DNA of 7,328 nucleotides from Gammaproteobacteria bacterium. GTDB lineage: Bacteria > Pseudomonadota > Gammaproteobacteria > UWMA-0217. The position numbers and the translations under genes are program-made. This document shows positions 6,368 through 7,328 of this stretch, piece after piece. The notes below the pieces were generated by a model that searched no databases, was not told the DNA's origin, and worked only from the letters and a program-made list of their open reading frames with translations. Every line of letters starts with the position of its first letter. Position 1 is the first letter of the stretch. The stretch lies in contig DRPO01000036.1 of assembly GCA_011330835.1 (NCBI GenBank), positions 1 to 7,328 on the forward strand, read 5' to 3'.

Positions 6368-6391
6368 AAAAGCCCCCGACCTGCGGGGGCT
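6367..6391 (-). terminator. Rho-independent terminator after cbbM
   Basis: On the minus strand agcccccg (6391-6384) pairs with cgggggct (6378-6371) around a 5-nt loop, followed by four more T residues (6370-6367). It begins 27 bp past the cbbM stop codon. The stem is GC-rich and perfect, so it should end most cbbM transcripts and lower read-through into cbbQ and cbbO. Confidence 0.85.
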
Positions 6392-6417
6392 CTTCATAGC
6401 CATTGGCCGGTAGCGGC

Positions 6418-7328
6418 TTACTTGTGTACGCCGAGTTTCTCGCGCCAGCCGGGGTAGAGCATGTCAGCATCGTGCGGGAAAGACTCGAAGGCGCGCGCGA
6501 ATTCCTTGTGCTCTTTCGCGAACTCGATCGGGTCGGCGCCGGCTTTCCAGCACTCGTACGCCTGACGCAGCGAGATGGCGCCAGCCGCCGGGCTGTCGAT
6601 GTGGCCGTAGGAACCGCCACCAGCCGTGTTGATCACGTTGCCGTGGCCCAGGTTCTCGAAGAAGCCGGGCAGACGCAACGCGTTCATGCCGCCGGAGATA
6701 ATCGGCGTGGTGGGCTTCATGCCATACCACTCCTGATGGTAAACGGGGCCTTCAACGCTGTCGCGCTCGATCATGTAAGCGATGATGCGGTCATCGGCCT
6801 CACCTTCCATTTTGCCGTAGCCCATGGTGCCGACGTGGATGCCGGAGGCGCCTTGCAGGCGGGACATCTTGGCCAGAACGAAAGCGGTGTAGCCGCGCTT
6901 GGAGCTGGGTGAGGTCACCATGCCGTGACCCGCGCGATGGTAGTGCAGGTACTGATTGGGATACTGCCGGCGGGCAGTGGTCACCATGCCGGGGCCACCG
7001 ACGAAGCCGTCCACGAGGAAGGCGACGTGATCGGCGTCTTTGCCAAAAGTCTCAAGAATGAAATCGGCGCGGGCGCACATTTCGAAGTGATCGTCAGCAG
7101 TGATGTTGGCCGAGAACAGCTTGGCCTGGCCGGTTTCATCCTGAGCACGTTTCATGGCATCGGCGACCAACGGCATGACTTTCTTCAGCGGAGCGAACAC
7201 CTGGTTGCCCTGGGGCTCATCGTTCTTGATGAAGTCGCCACCCAGCCAGAACTGGTAGGCCGCTTCGGCAAACGGCTCGGGACGCAGACCCAGCTTGGGC
7301 TTGATGATGGTGCCAGCGATGTAGCCGC
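6418..7328 (-). CDS. cbbM: Form II ribulose-1,5-bisphosphate carboxylase/oxygenase large subunit, C-terminal part (5' end outside window)
   Basis: CbbM carboxylates ribulose 1,5-bisphosphate in the Calvin-Benson-Bassham cycle. The visible 302 residues run from GYIAGTIIKPKLG to the stop TAA (6418-6420). Numbering by alignment to the Rhodospirillum rubrum form II enzyme fits without gaps across the catalytic sites: K166 (TIIKPK), the carbamylated K191 with metal ligands D193 and E194 (GGDFIKNDEP), H287 (YHRAGH), H321 (GIHVGT), loop-6 K329 (GYGKMEG) and S368 (IISGGMN). All are present, and the implied full length is about 459 residues, normal for form II. GGDFIKNDEPQGNQ and HYHRAGHGMVTSPSS are form II rather than form I sequences. 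The first 157 or so residues and the promoter lie beyond the right edge. The gene is followed by a terminator, then cbbQ and cbbO. Cytoplasmic; form II enzymes are generally adapted to high CO2 and low O2. Confidence 0.97.
   Translation of the reverse strand, partial: GYIAGTIIKPKLGLRPEPFAEAAYQFWLGGDFIKNDEPQGNQVFAPLKKVMPLVADAMKRAQDETGQAKLFSANITADDHFEMCARADFILETFGKDADHVAFLVDGFVGGPGMVTTARRQYPNQYLHYHRAGHGMVTSPSSKRGYTAFVLAKMSRLQGASGIHVGTMGYGKMEGEADDRIIAYMIERDSVEGPVYHQEWYGMKPTTPIISGGMNALRLPGFFENLGHGNVINTAGGGSYGHIDSPAAGAISLRQAYECWKAGADPIEFAKEHKEFARAFESFPHDADMLYPGWREKLGVHK

Overview
The window looks like a piece of the chromosome of a GC-rich autotrophic proteobacterium, probably a beta- or gammaproteobacterial chemolithoautotroph such as a sulfur oxidiser. 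The evidence is a form II RubisCO gene (cbbM) followed by cbbQ and cbbO, the usual RubisCO and activase order in such bacteria. I cannot name the genus from sequence alone.

Layout from right to left: cbbM (minus strand, 5' end outside the window) ends at 6418 and is followed by a strong hairpin terminator (6367-6391) and a 165-bp palindromic repeat (6203-6367). Then come cbbQ (5379-6182) and cbbO (3108-5363) on the same strand, 15 bp apart. pdxA (2064-3029, plus strand) converges on cbbO. A coiled-coil DUF2130 protein (663-1946, minus strand) is divergent from pdxA. The left 660 bp is gene-poor: a second copy of the palindromic repeat (1-100), a 92-codon remnant of a ribose-phosphate pyrophosphokinase (117-395), and a cluster of REP-like hairpin repeats with an internal duplication (405-620).

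Functionally, CbbM fixes CO2. CbbQ (MoxR-type AAA+ ATPase) and CbbO (von Willebrand A adaptor) form the motor that removes inhibitory sugar phosphates from RubisCO. PdxA belongs to pyridoxal phosphate synthesis and has no evident link to the cbb genes. The DUF2130 protein has features of a PD-(D/E)XK-type nuclease fold on a long coiled coil, but its role is unknown.

I do not see a convincing undescribed multi-gene system. The most interesting signals are non-coding: a palindromic repeat family with copies about 6.2 kb apart in direct orientation. One copy sits between RubisCO and its activase, where its perfect arms extend past the apparent end of the family consensus. The other abuts a truncated gene.
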